Of a DNA stretch of 8,777 nucleotides, positions 7,604 through 8,777 are shown piece after piece. The stretch lies in NCBI GenBank assembly GCA_002714055.1, contig PAWH01000036.1, positions 3,162-11,938 on the forward strand, in the 5' to 3' direction. The stretch comes from Candidatus Pelagibacterales bacterium (lineage in GTDB: Bacteria > Pseudomonadota > Alphaproteobacteria > TMED109). Position numbers and translations under genes: made by a program. Below the pieces are notes generated by a model, which was not told the DNA's origin, made no database searches, and was given only the letters and a program-made list of their open reading frames with translations. Every line of letters starts with the position of its first letter. Within the stretch, counting starts at the first letter, position 1.

Positions 7604-7631
7604 ACTTTATTAGTTTCCTATGAAATAAAGT
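7604..7631. repeat. 8-bp inverted repeat around the panC ribosome binding site
   Basis: ACTTTATT (7604-7611) and AATAAAGT (7624-7631) are exact inverted copies with a 12-nt spacer. In panC mRNA the spacer would form a loop showing the AGGAAA Shine-Dalgarno (7619-7614), and the stem would end 1 nt before the ATG. On the + strand the same repeat lies just upstream of the proposed ggt -10 box, so it could instead be a protein binding site. Chance in AT-rich DNA cannot be excluded. Confidence 0.4.
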
Positions 7632-7639
7632 GCTATAAT
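7631..7639 (+). promoter_or_regulatory. Probable extended -10 promoter for ggt
   Basis: TGCTATAAT is an exact extended -10 element (TGn plus TATAAT at 7634-7639), about 78 nt before the ggt ATG. The -35 position (around 7611-7616, TAGTTT) is poor, which the TG extension may offset. A transcript would begin near 7646 and carry a leader of about 70 nt with no recognised riboswitch. Confidence 0.6.
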
Positions 7640-7645
7640 ATTATA
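7640..7645 (-). promoter_or_regulatory. Possible -10 box for panC
   Basis: On the minus strand this reads TATAAT, adjoining the + strand TATAAT to form a 12-bp palindrome (7634-7645). A TTGAAA on the minus strand (7672-7667) is 21 nt away, longer than the preferred 17 nt spacing, so the -35 assignment is doubtful. If used, the panC leader would be only about 30 nt. Confidence 0.4.
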
Positions 7646-7716
7646 AAATTTAAATAAAATATTTTTTTTCAAACAGATAATGCATAAAGCTACAATTAAT
7701 TTTGGTCAATAGTAAT

Positions 7717-8777
7717 ATGACAATTTTTTATAAGTCGAAGATGATATCTATTATTTTAGTTATTATATTTATTAGTTATTCTGTTCTGGCAGAAGATGAA
7801 ATAAATTTCACGAAAGCTTCTCCTGAAGGGAACCTCAATGATATAAGTCTTTCAAAATTAGGTAAAAGTAAAACATATATGATCGTAACAGCTGATAAGA
7901 GAGCATCCATAGCTGCTAAAGACATATTGGATAAAGGTGGATCAGCTATAGATGCAGTCATTGCGGCTCAAATGGTACTAAATGTAGTAGAACCCCAATC
8001 ATCAGGCATAGGTGGAGGGGGATTTCTTATTTATTTTGATGCCAATAAAAAAGAGTCTTTGGCTTTTGATGGAAGAGAAAGAGCTCCTATCAAATATCAT
8101 TCTAAAGTTTTTTTAAAGAAAGACGGAAATAAAAAAGGTTTTATAGAAGCTATTTCAGGAGGTTTGGCAGTAGGAGCTCCTTCACTTCTCTCGATGTTAG
8201 AGGTGGCTCACAAGAAGTATGGATTATTAGATTGGAAAAATTTATTTAATGAAGCAATAAATTATGCAGAAAATGGATTTATTGTTGGGGAAAGACTATC
8301 TAAGATGTCAAAAAAAGCTCCACATTTAAAGAATCAGACAGAGACTAATCAATATTTTAATATTGATAATGGAGGTTTACAGTCAGGACAAGAACTTATG
8401 AATTATGATCTTGCTAGTACTTTTAAAATAATCAGAGATAAAGGATCGAGTGGCTTACTAAATGGAGAGATTGCAGATTCAATATTATTAAAAACAAAAC
8501 AATCTAAGAACCCTGGATTATTAATGTTTGAAGATTTTTCTATAGTAAAACCTAAGATAGTTCTCCCTTTGTGTGAGAATTATAGAGGATGGAAAATATG
8601 TGGAATGCGACCCCCAAGTTCAGGAGGTATCACCATTTTACAGATATTAGGAATTTTAAATAATTTTGATATTACCTTTGATGAAAATAGAGAGGTAAAA
8701 ATATGGCATCTATTTTTAGAAGCATCCAAACTGGCATATGCAGATAGAGACTATTATATTGCAGATGAAGACTTTCA
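7717..8777 (+). CDS. ggt: Gamma-glutamyltransferase (GGT) precursor, 5' part, truncated by the window end
   Basis: The frame is open from 7717 to the end of the window (353 complete codons). GGT cleaves gamma-glutamyl bonds, for example in glutathione, in the periplasm or outside the cell. The first 25 residues form a signal peptide: basic start with Lys6 and Lys8, hydrophobic core ISIILVIIFIS, likely cleavage after SVLA. Family segments are MIVTAD (55-60), GGSAIDAVIAAQMVLNVVEP (74-93), QSSGIGGGGF (94-103), FDGRERAP (117-124) with Arg120 a likely substrate-carboxylate ligand, GGLAVGAPSLLSMLEVAHKKYG, MRPPSSGGI (297-305) and YADRDYYIADEDF at the end. The self-cleavage/catalytic Thr (Thr391 in E. 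coli) would lie beyond the window, so activity cannot be judged. ATG 7717 is preferred over ATG 7741 because it supplies the positive n-region; neither has a strong Shine-Dalgarno. The gene is divergent from panC. Confidence 0.93.
   Translation, partial: MTIFYKSKMISIILVIIFISYSVLAEDEINFTKASPEGNLNDISLSKLGKSKTYMIVTADKRASIAAKDILDKGGSAIDAVIAAQMVLNVVEPQSSGIGGGGFLIYFDANKKESLAFDGRERAPIKYHSKVFLKKDGNKKGFIEAISGGLAVGAPSLLSMLEVAHKKYGLLDWKNLFNEAINYAENGFIVGERLSKMSKKAPHLKNQTETNQYFNIDNGGLQSGQELMNYDLASTFKIIRDKGSSGLLNGEIADSILLKTKQSKNPGLLMFEDFSIVKPKIVLPLCENYRGWKICGMRPPSSGGITILQILGILNNFDITFDENREVKIWHLFLEASKLAYADRDYYIADEDF

Noticed and set aside
7603..7716. Possible small RNA, tRNA or riboswitch in the panC-ggt spacer
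   Set aside because: The spacer is AT-rich with only short palindromes; no cloverleaf, conserved aptamer-like block or terminator was found.
7776..7961. Open frame on the minus strand inside ggt (61 codons)
   Set aside because: It overlaps the conserved N-terminal domain of GGT in antisense and has no support of its own.
1..8777. CRISPR arrays, insertion sequences, phage genes or other mobile DNA
   Set aside because: No spaced direct repeats, transposase or integrase sequence, or terminal inverted repeats are visible; almost all bases belong to recognised housekeeping or nitrogen genes.

Overview
The window is a compact, AT-rich piece of a bacterial chromosome, roughly one third GC by eye. 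It carries a urea uptake and urease operon on the + strand, then a convergent pantothenate synthetase gene, then the first part of a gamma-glutamyltransferase gene. Gene order (urt transporter genes followed by ureD-A-B-C-E-F-G), separate UreA and UreB subunits, and the style of the urease and Urt proteins suggest an alphaproteobacterium. The low GC and near-absence of intergenic DNA suggest a small streamlined genome, perhaps marine. That placement is inference; no rRNA or other marker is present.

Positions 1-1776 hold the 3' end of urtC (permease) and complete urtD and urtE (the two ATPases) of the branched-chain-amino-acid-type urea ABC importer. ureD starts 1 nt after urtE, followed by ureA, ureB, ureC, ureE, ureF and ureG (to 6736). 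No gap in this series exceeds 18 nt, so urtC to ureG looks like one transcript: urea is imported, hydrolysed by the UreABC nickel enzyme, and the enzyme is matured by UreD/F/G with nickel from UreE. All Ni ligands and catalytic residues of UreC are present. No nickel transporter gene lies in the window.

panC (6742-7602, minus strand) ends 5 nt from the ureG stop. A 114-nt spacer (7603-7716) separates panC from the divergent ggt. It contains a 12-bp palindrome that supplies a TATAAT box to each strand, and an 8-bp inverted repeat around the panC ribosome binding site. ggt (7717 to the window end) encodes an exported gamma-glutamyltransferase, cut off before its catalytic threonine.

I do not see an undescribed system. 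The best observation is that ureE appears to lack a normal start codon: family-like N-terminal sequence extends upstream of its first in-frame ATG, with a well-placed Shine-Dalgarno pointing to an ATT codon at 4980. Lesser points are the symmetric divergent promoter, a Gly-to-Ala change in the PanC HxGH motif, and A9 runs in three operon genes.
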